From contig NZ_JAGTAR010000005.1 of NCBI RefSeq assembly GCF_018156225.1, positions 121,225 through 185,224 of the forward strand: a stretch of DNA of 64,000 nucleotides. Reading direction: 5' to 3'. Positions 33,280-42,900 of the stretch are shown in pieces (position 1 is the stretch's first letter; the number at the start of each line of letters is the position of its first letter). The position numbers and the translations under genes are program-made. The notes below the pieces were generated by a model. The model was not told where the DNA came from and did not search any database. It was given only the letters and a program-made list of their open reading frames with translations. The stretch comes from Carboxylicivirga sediminis. GTDB lineage: Bacteria; Bacteroidota; Bacteroidia; Bacteroidales; Marinilabiliaceae.

Positions 33280-36200
33280 TTCTGGTTATTTTAAAATAAT
33301 ATACTAATCCAACACCCCAACTACCACTCACCGCTTTCTCATCATACTTCACATTATGAATATTAAGTGACACTTTCTCTATGGAATGTTTTATAAAAAC
33401 ACTACTTGAACTTTCCTTTTGGACAACAGGATAATATGTCCCTGAGTAATGATCTGCTTGCCTTAAATGATAATCTGTAATTGAAAACTTTTCACTTGCT
33501 CTGTTTTCACCTAAAATACCAAATGAATAACTTTGCATTCGTAATCGTTCTCTACCATAAGCACTTCCATGATCAACTCCATATCCAAGAATATAATTAT
33601 TATCTTCTCGATTTAAATCTACAAAATCGTTTTTGAAATCAATTGATGTTTTCGCGTCAATTAGATGTAAATTTCCAATCGATCCTCTCAATAGCGAAAT
33701 TTCAGCAAAGCTTAAACCTCCACCAATTCCAAGTTTTAAATTAAAATCTATATCATACTTAACTGGATCATGAAGTAAAATTTTACTACCTCCCCAGTTT
33801 TGTTTCCAAAAGATACCCGCACTACCAGGTTCAAAGTATTTTTGCTTCCCTGTAATTCTATTTACATACCATTCTCTCCCATCAGGATCGATACCCATCA
33901 AAGGATTATTACCCATCCCCAAATATGGCGAAGCAAACTGCCCAGCCGGGTCGGTGGTTAGCCAGCGCCCAATACGGCTGTCCCATAGCCTGGCTTCAAA
34001 GTGGTTATAGTCGGTTTCCTCATCTCTTTCGGCAAACTGGCCCTGGTAGCCATAGCGGTAGTTAGTGCCCTCAAACAATCGGCCCTTCATTTCCCAGCCA
34101 AAAGGATAATAATCGCGTCGCGTATTAATGGTTTTATCGTCTCCCTTTACTACGGCCCGCACATTACCCAGGTGATCCGTCAATTCATAATAGCTGGCAA
34201 ATGTACTGCCTCCTTTAATGGAAGTACCAATACGTGTACTACCATAAATAGGATACTCTATAGGATTGCCACTGTCATCGTAAATGGCCATGATATTGCC
34301 CGAAAGATCGCGCACATAATAGGTGTTACCATTTGATGTTTCGCTCGCTACTCTAAAGCCTGCATCGTCGTAATAATAGGTACCAATATTAGAGCCATTG
34401 GTTTTTGTTACCTGCTTCACTTTACCTGTTACATCGTACTTAAACAGATGCTCATTACCTGTTTCGTAATTAGCTATAAGCTGTCCGATGTTGTTGTACT
34501 GATAGGTACCGGCCACCTGTGTACCGATATCACCCAAGCTGGTAGTGCCGTAACTATCTATCATGTGATCCAGACGATTAGGAAAGGCCGCCTGATAATT
34601 GTACGCAAGCTTATCCATTTTAATATTGTCGCCATGACCATTACGATTAAGTGTTTTGATGTTACCATTAGCATCGTAACTAATATTTCTTACTTTATAA
34701 GCACTGTCGGTTCTTGCTTTAAAAGTGCCATCATTCAGGATGATACCATATTCGGCCTCACTCAGGTAATTGCGTTTATTGTAAGCAATTTTGTAAGCCT
34801 GCTGCTCATTGTCAGACGAATGTTTCCAACGTGTCATGGCAATATTGCCCCCATAATTATTGGTTATTCCAACTGTTGCTGAATATAAACCATTGCCCTT
34901 GTAGTCGTCACTATAATAATCAAGAGCAAGAGCAAACAGGTCATTGGTATCGCTTCCGGGGCCTTCACCGGGGCTTAGCTCGGGGTGGTTAATACCCTTA
35001 AGCAACCCATTGAGGTTATATACATAGTCAATGCCCTGCACATTATTGGCCAGCTCAACACGGCGCAATGGCCCATGCGGATAGTAGTAATACCTGGCCT
35101 GAATCTGCTTTTCAGGATTAACGGCATTACTGGTATACACCGCTGACAGGTTTTGATTGGCATTGTATTCGTAATAATGCATAAAGGCATCGCTTTGGTT
35201 GCGTTGATAGGCCACCTCGGTAACATTACCAAGGAAATCGTAGCTATATTCAATTTTTTTATCGCCCAACCAGGCGTGGCTACGGATCACCCACTCTACA
35301 TTTCCATCGTAAGTATACGAATAATAGGTGATATTCCCATCATATTCTGTTTTAGATACCGCTCCCTCTACAAAGCTTTGGTTTCTTTGGTTACCATCTG
35401 AACCATACCAGGTTCGGTGCCGCTGGGTCAGCTTGCTTATATCAGCTGAAATGTTCATTTCAGGATTAGCCTGTACCTGTGCAAAAGTGATTGTACCAAC
35501 ATACTCACCTGACTCTACAGGCCGCCCAAACTCATCATAATTGGTATAGGAGAAGCGCCCCTCCTTTTCTTGCTCAGCATTCTGCGAAAAGCGAATAGCA
35601 CCATCAGCCCGGTATACAAATTGCGAGATACCTTCATCGGGAGAATCAACCTTTGTTAGCCAGCCCAACGAATTATAGGTGTATTTAGTCACCATATCAA
35701 TGGTTTCCCCAGCCAGTTTTTTCTCAATGGCCAGTGGTGTATAGCTACGCTTCAGGCGTCCTCCTTTATCGTAAATATTTAAATTGTGATGCGAATAACT
35801 ACCATGCGTTACAGATACCTCCAAATCATTACTCCCCTTAACACGGTAAAAACCACCATCGTCATCAGTTACATAAACACCTCCTACTGCAACAGAATGG
35901 GTATGAACCGGATCATCATTTTGCAGGTTAACTACCCGGTTAGCAGTACCCCTTTCAACCTTAATATTTCTAACCCCTGGCGGCAAATGAATATCTACAT
36001 AATTGACACCTGGCACAACTCTATAAACATATGGTCTGGCTGTGGTCGACTTAACATTCACCAGGCACGAAGCAATGGCCGCACCATCACTATTCGCATA
36101 ACTGACGACTTGCTGCTCATCCGCATTAATGCTTATGGTTTTAACCAAACCTTTATGCTCCACTGTCGGTTCAAAAGCTTTCATCCAGGCCAGCTCATCG

Positions 36201-39200
36201 TCAGATGCCGGCATTGCATAAACTTCGCTTTCGTTACCACTGCCCATCCGATGTTCAGCACCTGGAGCTGAAGTACGGCGAGTAGCACCCGGCTGTGTAT
36301 TGCTGTAATCTACTCTTGAGAAAGGATAGTCCGTATGATCGATGTATGGCTCAAAGTCGTTTTCGGCACTATAATACCAGCCAAGTGTGTTGACACCATG
36401 TCCTACTGCGCCATAATCTTGTGCTGTATATTCGCTGCCATCCTCTTTACGTACAAAACCCGTGATATACGATAGCTGACTTTGATGAACCGGAACAGCC
36501 ATAGTATTAAGTACTCCCCTTCCTAATTTGTCATATAAAGTTTCGGACACGATGGCATTACAGCTTTCCATGTCGATGGACTGCGATTGAATGTTGCGCC
36601 CAATTCCATCAGTATAGGACTTACTCCAGCCAGTCATTTGGGGTTCAGAACTGCCTTCGTCGTATGAATAACTGATCGTTTCGGTCCAGTTCATATCCAT
36701 ATCTGTTTCGGCATAAACCGGGCTCACTCCTACCTTAATCATATTGGAATAGCTTGTATTATTATCAGAGGTCACTTTTCTGCGATAATAAAAAGTTGTA
36801 TTAAGTTCTCCTGGTGTATATGTGGAACCAGTTGCGCCAATAATATTCAACCACATTCCATCCCCGGTATGTTGTTGCCACTGATATTGGTAACTTCCAT
36901 TACCTCCGTAAGCGCTCTGCGTATTTGTCAATGTTTGTGGTATGGAGTTAGCGTCAATACGCTGATTACCGGCAATAGTACCACCTACAGGCTTAACAAT
37001 TACCTTTACACTGGAAGTGTACGTTGTATTACCATCAGAGCTTACCGCTCTCCGGTAATACCGAGATGTGGTCAACTTTGAGCTGCTTGAATACGAACTC
37101 CCGGTAGCGCCTGAAATATTGCTCCACGAGGTGTTGTTAGTAGATATCTGCCATTGGTAATTCAAGGAGCTGTTACCGCCTGCAGCCGGTGTAACATTGG
37201 AAAAAGCACCAGCTACCGCATTGTATCCAATGGTTTTGCCCCCACTGATACCACCCGGGTATGGACGAACAGTTACTTTCACACTGCCTGTAAAGGTTGA
37301 ATTACCATCGGATGTAACTTTTCGGCGGTAGTAATGGCTATTACTTAGTTGACCTGGAGAATAGGAGGAGCTGGTTGCCCCACTAATATTGCTCCAACTA
37401 GAGTTATTTAATGAGCTTTGCCATTGATAACTGTAACTACCATTTCCTCCGGCAGCTATAGAAGACGAGTTTAATGATACTGCTAAAGAGTTGTAGTTGA
37501 TGGTTTGATTGCCACTAATACTTCCAGCACTTGGTTTTACAGTAATTTTAACACCACCTGAGTAAGCATAGTTGCCATCGGAATACACCCGACGACGGTA
37601 ATAGATAGAACGGGTTAAACGGCCAGGTGAATAGGATGAAGAGGTAGCACCACTAATATTACTCCAGCTGGAGTTATTGCTTGAACTTTGCCACTGGTAA
37701 CTATAACTGCCGTTACCTCCCACAGGCGAAGAATTATTTATTAACCCGGTTGGCGTTGCATTATAATTAATCGTTTGTGCACTTTTGATGCTTCCGGCTG
37801 TTGGCTTAACTATAATTTTTACACTACCTGAATATGCTGTTTGTCCATCAGAGGTCACTTTTCGGCGATAATATCGTGATGCAGTAAGTGTGCCTGGAAA
37901 GTAGGAGGAGTTGGTTGCCCCGCTAATATTACTCCAGTTAGAGTTATTTGATGAGCTTTGCCATTGGTAACTGTAGCTGCCATTCCCTCCTAAAGGAGAT
38001 GAGGAATTAGGAATGGTAGGAGATGAGGTGTTATAATTAATGGTTTGGTTGCTTCCAATACCTCCTCCGGTCGGTTTGACAGTTACCTTTAAACTACTCG
38101 AATAAGCATAATACCCATCGGAATAAACCCGTCTTCGGTAATAACAAGAACGTGTTCCTTTTCCAGGCCCATAGCTAGAAGAGGTTGCCCCACTTATATT
38201 ACTCCACGTGCTATTGTTGTTAGAGCTCTGCCACTGATAACTGTAACTCCCATTACCTCCGGCAGGAGAAGAAGAATTCGTGAGAGTGGTTATTGTCGCA
38301 TTATAATCAATGGTTTGCGAACTACCAATACTACCAGAAGTCGGTTTAACCTTTATTTTCACACTACCTGTATAAGCATAATTCCCATCGGAATAAACAC
38401 GGCGGCGATAGTAGATAGAACGCGTTAAACGACCGGGCGAATAAGATGAAGCGTTTGCTCCACTAATATTACTCCAGCTTGAGTTATCAGTTGAACTTTG
38501 CCATTGATAATTAAAGCTCCCATTACCTCCAACCGGGGATGAATTATTTGTTAAGCTCGCCGGTGTGGCATTGTAATCAATTGTTTGTGCACTTTTAATA
38601 CTGCCTGCCGTGGGGCGTACTGTAACTTTTACACTAGATGAATACGCATAATTACCATCTGAATAAACTCTGCGCCGATAGTAGCGCGAATTCGTTTGGG
38701 CTCCTGGAGAATAAGTTACACTTGTTGCCCCACTAATATCGCTCCAGGATGAATTGTTGGTTGAACTCTGCCACTGATAACTATAGGTTTTATTTCCACC
38801 AAGTGGACTGGATGAATTCGTCAGTGTTGAAGCAGTTGCATTATAATTAATTGTTTGCGCTCCGCCAATACTTCCTGATGTTGGTCGCACAGTAACTTTA
38901 ACCGTATTGGTATATTTAGTTTGTGAACCACTTGTTACACGTACACGATAGTATGATGATTGCGTTAGTGGTCCTACATTATAAAACTCATCAATTTCAA
39001 GAAAATCTTCATCAACAGTAGGGGCAGACTCCAACCCGCCTGAAGGACCAGAAGTTGAATTATAAACATTCGACCAATAGGAGTTATCTGTAGACTTTTG
39101 CCACTGATAACTATATGTACCAGATCCTCCTGAAGGCACAACATTGGCAAACAAAGTAACAGGTGAACTAGAGTTATAATCAACAGTCTGACTATGTGAA

Positions 39201-39892
39201 ATAGATCCAGGACTAAAAAGTAAAGAAATTGTAATTGTATTACTATAAGCAGTTTTGCTACCAGCTGTCGCCTTGCGTCTGAAATATGTTTTAGAGTACA
39301 AATTACCCGGGCTATAGCTTGAACCGGTAGCACCACTTATATTACTCCAAGTACTATTATTGGTTGAACGTTGCCATTGGTAATATATAGTACCACTGCC
39401 ACCTGAAGCGGAAACTGTATTAACAAAAGTGCCTGGTGATTCTCCTGAATAAATTGAGGTCTTAGGACTACTAATACTCCCTCCTACTAATGGAGGAATA
39501 GGGGCTTTAATTGTTATTGGCAACATAACAATATCATTACTTCCAATAAACCTAATCGTTGTTTTAGTTTCCTGCGTTGTACTTGGCAGGTACGACAAAG
39601 TAATGGTATACTTATTATATGCTGTCTTTGCAAAAGACAAATATTCCGGGTACAAATATGGAACATCACAAGAGCTATACATTCCATATAATGTGATAGT
39701 TTTCTGTTCTCCAACATGTCCTAGAAATGTTAGTGAGGTAGGAGAAACTCCTGTGATATTGCAAGTATTGTCAAGGGGAGGTAAATCCTCAATTTCTTCC
39801 CCCTCAATTATTCGCTGAGGTTCTGTTATTTGAGCTAATGCCAATGACCCAAATATGAATATATATATTATTGATAATAAAAAACTCTTCAT
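33263..39892 (-). CDS. YD-repeat/RHS-family giant exported protein 2 with ten Ig-like repeats and variable C-terminus
   Basis: 2209 residues. Signal peptide (about 1-20); a BACON-like module (about 45-130, VSPTSLTFLGHVGEQKTITLYG) matching that of YD protein 1; ten repeats of about 90 residues (about 135-1055) with YSYQWQSS, SNISGATSSSYSPG and YYRRRVYSDG; YD repeats from about 1060 (GWSKSYTDGIGRNIQSQSID) to about 1880; RHS core (about 1895-2010, YYELTDHLGNVRAVV, FEARLWDSRIGRWLTTDPAG, GIDPDGREW); and a C-terminal region of about 200 residues ending KITRSGGVF, unrelated to that of YD protein 1. No catalytic motif is evident there. It begins 23 bases after its shell partner and overlaps the small membrane protein gene. 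Cargo of the T2SS-like machine is a plausible role. Confidence 0.9.
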   Translation of the reverse strand: MKSFLLSIIYIFIFGSLALAQITEPQRIIEGEEIEDLPPLDNTCNITGVSPTSLTFLGHVGEQKTITLYGMYSSCDVPYLYPEYLSFAKTAYNKYTITLSYLPSTTQETKTTIRFIGSNDIVMLPITIKAPIPPLVGGSISSPKTSIYSGESPGTFVNTVSASGGSGTIYYQWQRSTNNSTWSNISGATGSSYSPGNLYSKTYFRRKATAGSKTAYSNTITISLLFSPGSISHSQTVDYNSSSPVTLFANVVPSGGSGTYSYQWQKSTDNSYWSNVYNSTSGPSGGLESAPTVDEDFLEIDEFYNVGPLTQSSYYRVRVTSGSQTKYTNTVKVTVRPTSGSIGGAQTINYNATASTLTNSSSPLGGNKTYSYQWQSSTNNSSWSDISGATSVTYSPGAQTNSRYYRRRVYSDGNYAYSSSVKVTVRPTAGSIKSAQTIDYNATPASLTNNSSPVGGNGSFNYQWQSSTDNSSWSNISGANASSYSPGRLTRSIYYRRRVYSDGNYAYTGSVKIKVKPTSGSIGSSQTIDYNATITTLTNSSSPAGGNGSYSYQWQSSNNNSTWSNISGATSSSYGPGKGTRSCYYRRRVYSDGYYAYSSSLKVTVKPTGGGIGSNQTINYNTSSPTIPNSSSPLGGNGSYSYQWQSSSNNSNWSNISGATNSSYFPGTLTASRYYRRKVTSDGQTAYSGSVKIIVKPTAGSIKSAQTINYNATPTGLINNSSPVGGNGSYSYQWQSSSNNSSWSNISGATSSSYSPGRLTRSIYYRRRVYSDGNYAYSGGVKITVKPSAGSISGNQTINYNSLAVSLNSSSIAAGGNGSYSYQWQSSLNNSSWSNISGATSSSYSPGQLSNSHYYRRKVTSDGNSTFTGSVKVTVRPYPGGISGGKTIGYNAVAGAFSNVTPAAGGNSSLNYQWQISTNNTSWSNISGATGSSYSSSSKLTTSRYYRRAVSSDGNTTYTSSVKVIVKPVGGTIAGNQRIDANSIPQTLTNTQSAYGGNGSYQYQWQQHTGDGMWLNIIGATGSTYTPGELNTTFYYRRKVTSDNNTSYSNMIKVGVSPVYAETDMDMNWTETISYSYDEGSSEPQMTGWSKSYTDGIGRNIQSQSIDMESCNAIVSETLYDKLGRGVLNTMAVPVHQSQLSYITGFVRKEDGSEYTAQDYGAVGHGVNTLGWYYSAENDFEPYIDHTDYPFSRVDYSNTQPGATRRTSAPGAEHRMGSGNESEVYAMPASDDELAWMKAFEPTVEHKGLVKTISINADEQQVVSYANSDGAAIASCLVNVKSTTARPYVYRVVPGVNYVDIHLPPGVRNIKVERGTANRVVNLQNDDPVHTHSVAVGGVYVTDDDGGFYRVKGSNDLEVSVTHGSYSHHNLNIYDKGGRLKRSYTPLAIEKKLAGETIDMVTKYTYNSLGWLTKVDSPDEGISQFVYRADGAIRFSQNAEQEKEGRFSYTNYDEFGRPVESGEYVGTITFAQVQANPEMNISADISKLTQRHRTWYGSDGNQRNQSFVEGAVSKTEYDGNITYYSYTYDGNVEWVIRSHAWLGDKKIEYSYDFLGNVTEVAYQRNQSDAFMHYYEYNANQNLSAVYTSNAVNPEKQIQARYYYYPHGPLRRVELANNVQGIDYVYNLNGLLKGINHPELSPGEGPGSDTNDLFALALDYYSDDYKGNGLYSATVGITNNYGGNIAMTRWKHSSDNEQQAYKIAYNKRNYLSEAEYGIILNDGTFKARTDSAYKVRNISYDANGNIKTLNRNGHGDNIKMDKLAYNYQAAFPNRLDHMIDSYGTTSLGDIGTQVAGTYQYNNIGQLIANYETGNEHLFKYDVTGKVKQVTKTNGSNIGTYYYDDAGFRVASETSNGNTYYVRDLSGNIMAIYDDSGNPIEYPIYGSTRIGTSIKGGSTFASYYELTDHLGNVRAVVKGDDKTINTRRDYYPFGWEMKGRLFEGTNYRYGYQGQFAERDEETDYNHFEARLWDSRIGRWLTTDPAGQFASPYLGMGNNPLMGIDPDGREWYVNRITGKQKYFEPGSAGIFWKQNWGGSKILLHDPVKYDIDFNLKLGIGGGLSFAEISLLRGSIGNLHLIDAKTSIDFKNDFVDLNREDNNYILGYGVDHGSAYGRERLRMQSYSFGILGENRASEKFSITDYHLRQADHYSGTYYPVVQKESSSSVFIKHSIEKVSLNIHNVKYDEKAVSGSWGVGLVYYFKITRSGGVF

Positions 39893-39915
39893 AACTTAAA
39901 CAATTTGATAATGGT

Positions 39916-42900
39916 TTATTTCACTGTTAACATATCATCAAGCGGTGATAACGTATCCTCCCCGGCTTGGGTCACGGTTATTTTTGCGGTTTTAACAATT
40001 TCACCGGTTTGAGGATTCTTTCCGGTAATGGTAATCTCACCACTTCTGATATCTCCCACAAGAATTGGAGCACATGAAACGGTTAATAAACCATTGCCTT
40101 CATTACTGCCATTGGTTAGCCGAATCCATGATGGTGCAGAAGCTGTCCATGACAATTCAGTTGTAATCGTTACCGTGCGACTATCAGTGTTAAATTCATC
40201 AAAATGTAAAATTCCAGGACTACATGTAATTGAAGGATCAAATACAGTTCCTGAACTACTGTAAGCCATATTAGCAAACTTCATTTTATGCTCCACTACC
40301 GCTCTAAATCCATCAGGTGTTTCCTTTTCAACAGACTGTAATTGGCCGGCTAAGTTATAGTTGTACTTTGTAGCAATATGATTAGCATCAAGCATAGCAA
40401 TTAATTCATCATACCCATTGTAAACATAGCTGGTAACAACACTGCCTTCGATATTGAACCTAAAATCATCGACATAGAGTACCTGAGCCGATTGGTTCTT
40501 TAAAGCGAAAGTGACTGTATTGCTGCCATTTATTGAACCTGGTAATAAGCCATCAGGCAGATACCCCTCATAGGTATGTAGGTTCCATTCTCCAAAGGAT
40601 TTTACACTTGCGCTAGATGGATTACCCCACAAACCAAGTGGAGTCGTTGTACCGTCACTTACTGGTGCTTCCTGATTATTGACCAACATTTTTAACTCAA
40701 ACCCAAGTCCTTTTACCCAGAAAGACAAACGATATGGTGCAGCTTGAGCAAATGAGTTTTCAATGATATTTACCTGACTGCCTGAAGTGACTTTTAAACT
40801 TTTATCACCGGTATGAGCTTCTTCGCTTGATATTGTAACACTTGCCAAACTCTTATTTCGCTCAAAGCTTTCAAAATAAATATCCTCCACAGCAGCAAAA
40901 GATGCTGTGGCCAATATTTGACCAAGTTCATTAGTCTGCACAGCTGACTTACGTCCCATAATATCCATAGACTCCACCGGCATGGAGAATTGGTTATAAC
41001 GCAGAACTTCACCATTCTTCTGCCAACCTGCATTAGTGGCACCCATAGTCCAGCTATAATCATTAAAATCCTTATACGATCCATCTTCGTTCAGCTCACC
41101 TTTCCAGCTATAGCCGGCATGCTTACGCCAAATATTGTCACTCACTGCGTTGTAACCATCTTTCCAGGTTTGTACACTGGCAGCCAATGTGCCTTTTTCG
41201 CTACCGTTGTCGTCAATTTCGTATAGGTAACTCGCTGTTTCCTGTGTCAGCATGTTCTTAGGACGTCTTCCGTCATTTTTAACCCCATCCCAGGCAGCCA
41301 ACGAACCCATTGGGGCGTATTTAGTATAAGCCGGTACTTTTTTTGTGCGGAAACGTTCACCCATAGGGTTAGAGAACTCAGTTTCTAATACCTCGCCGGT
41401 AATCGGATCCCAAGCTTTATTTTTTACTGTATTCGTATAACCATTATTGGTTTTAGTCACACTCTTTAACACATTTGGGTATTGCTTGCGGATGATAGAA
41501 CTAAAGTACCAGTCTTTTTCCTTGGTCTTATGGTCAGTTACCAACTTAGCATACTTAAAGGCTTCACCAATCTCCCCTTGTGGCACTGAATCCATGTCAT
41601 AATAATCGTACTCCGTTTTTGACACAACATCTCCGGCCTGGTTGTTAACTTCAATCGACACTAAACGCCCCCAGGCCGATTTATTATCTTTAAGGATGCT
41701 GCTTCTGGTATACACATCCACATCGTAATCTCCATTATCGGGATGAATATAGTCATAGTGCTTAACTGTGTTATCAGGCAAACATATTACATCGCCAATA
41801 CTATTATTCAAATAAGAATCGGGCACATAAAACTGATACGTAGTTGACAATGCCGATGGGGTATTATCCCTGCCATAGTTTTTAACCACAACCTTATCAT
41901 AATAAACGCCTGCTGCCGGTATTTCACCAAAGTAAGGTGTAAATGACTCTATATCACTTGGCACTTGGGCTGTAATTCCGGGGTTGGGGTATTCATAAAC
42001 AGTAGATGATTGTACCTTTCCTCCTTCTTCCAGTTCAATGGATTTGGTACGTAATCCACCTCCATAGAAATCCGTTTTCTGAGCCAGAGCTATGCCCCCA
42101 CTAACATTATAAGTGGTGCCAACAGGTATTGAGCTACTCGGCTCTGAACTAGGATTACCAACCTCCTGAACCAAAAGTGTACAAACTATACTATGGTAAT
42201 TGTTGGTTGTTGAAACTGTTATTTCATTATTACTATGAAACGCTTCAATCAGTTCGTATTGTTTATTGCCGATGGTCAGGTTTTGCATATACAAATCTGC
42301 GAACTGAAGATTATTAACATCCAAGTTAGACAAGTCAGCATTAAACTTCACTCTGAATTGACAATCTAAGGGACTGTTACCGGATATTTTTTCAATGGAG
42401 GACAGACTGTAGTAATTACCAACATTATCCAAGGTCGTATAGTTGGTTGTTGTTTTTACTGTTCCATAATCATCAGCTATATATTTTCGTTCTGCTTTAA
42501 ACTTTTGAACCTTAGGTGCACTATAGACATCTGATTCGTAATTAACATTAATTTTACCGCCCATGGGGAAAGTAATACTGGTTAAGCTACCATAATCAAC
42601 ATCCACTTTTTTATGAAAGTCATCTTCATATTTACTAAAGAAGCCCCAGGCATCTTCTTTGGTACTACCAGCATCTGCTAATGTCTCCTTATAAGAGAAC
42701 ATATAAGGCGGCATTACCTTCGCGCCACCTTTTCCTTTAAATTCGATCTGTTTTAAAGTCAATTTACCTTTTGCTGATGTAGAAGAGGAGTTGGTATGAC
42801 CAGGGTGAATGCTGTTGGTGTATGTGAATTGAATTGTTTTTAAAGATTTTGGTTCAATTATATTAATATCATCATTAACATCCCATACTTTTTTATCATC

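Noticed and set aside
34448..34882. Long frame opposite YD protein 2
   Set aside because: Shadow of the YD-repeat coding strand; composition follows the antisense of Tyr/Asp-rich codons.
36730..39450. Regular repeats considered as a CRISPR array
   Set aside because: Units are about 270 bases, in frame, and encode Ig-like domains; no short identical repeats with unique spacers.
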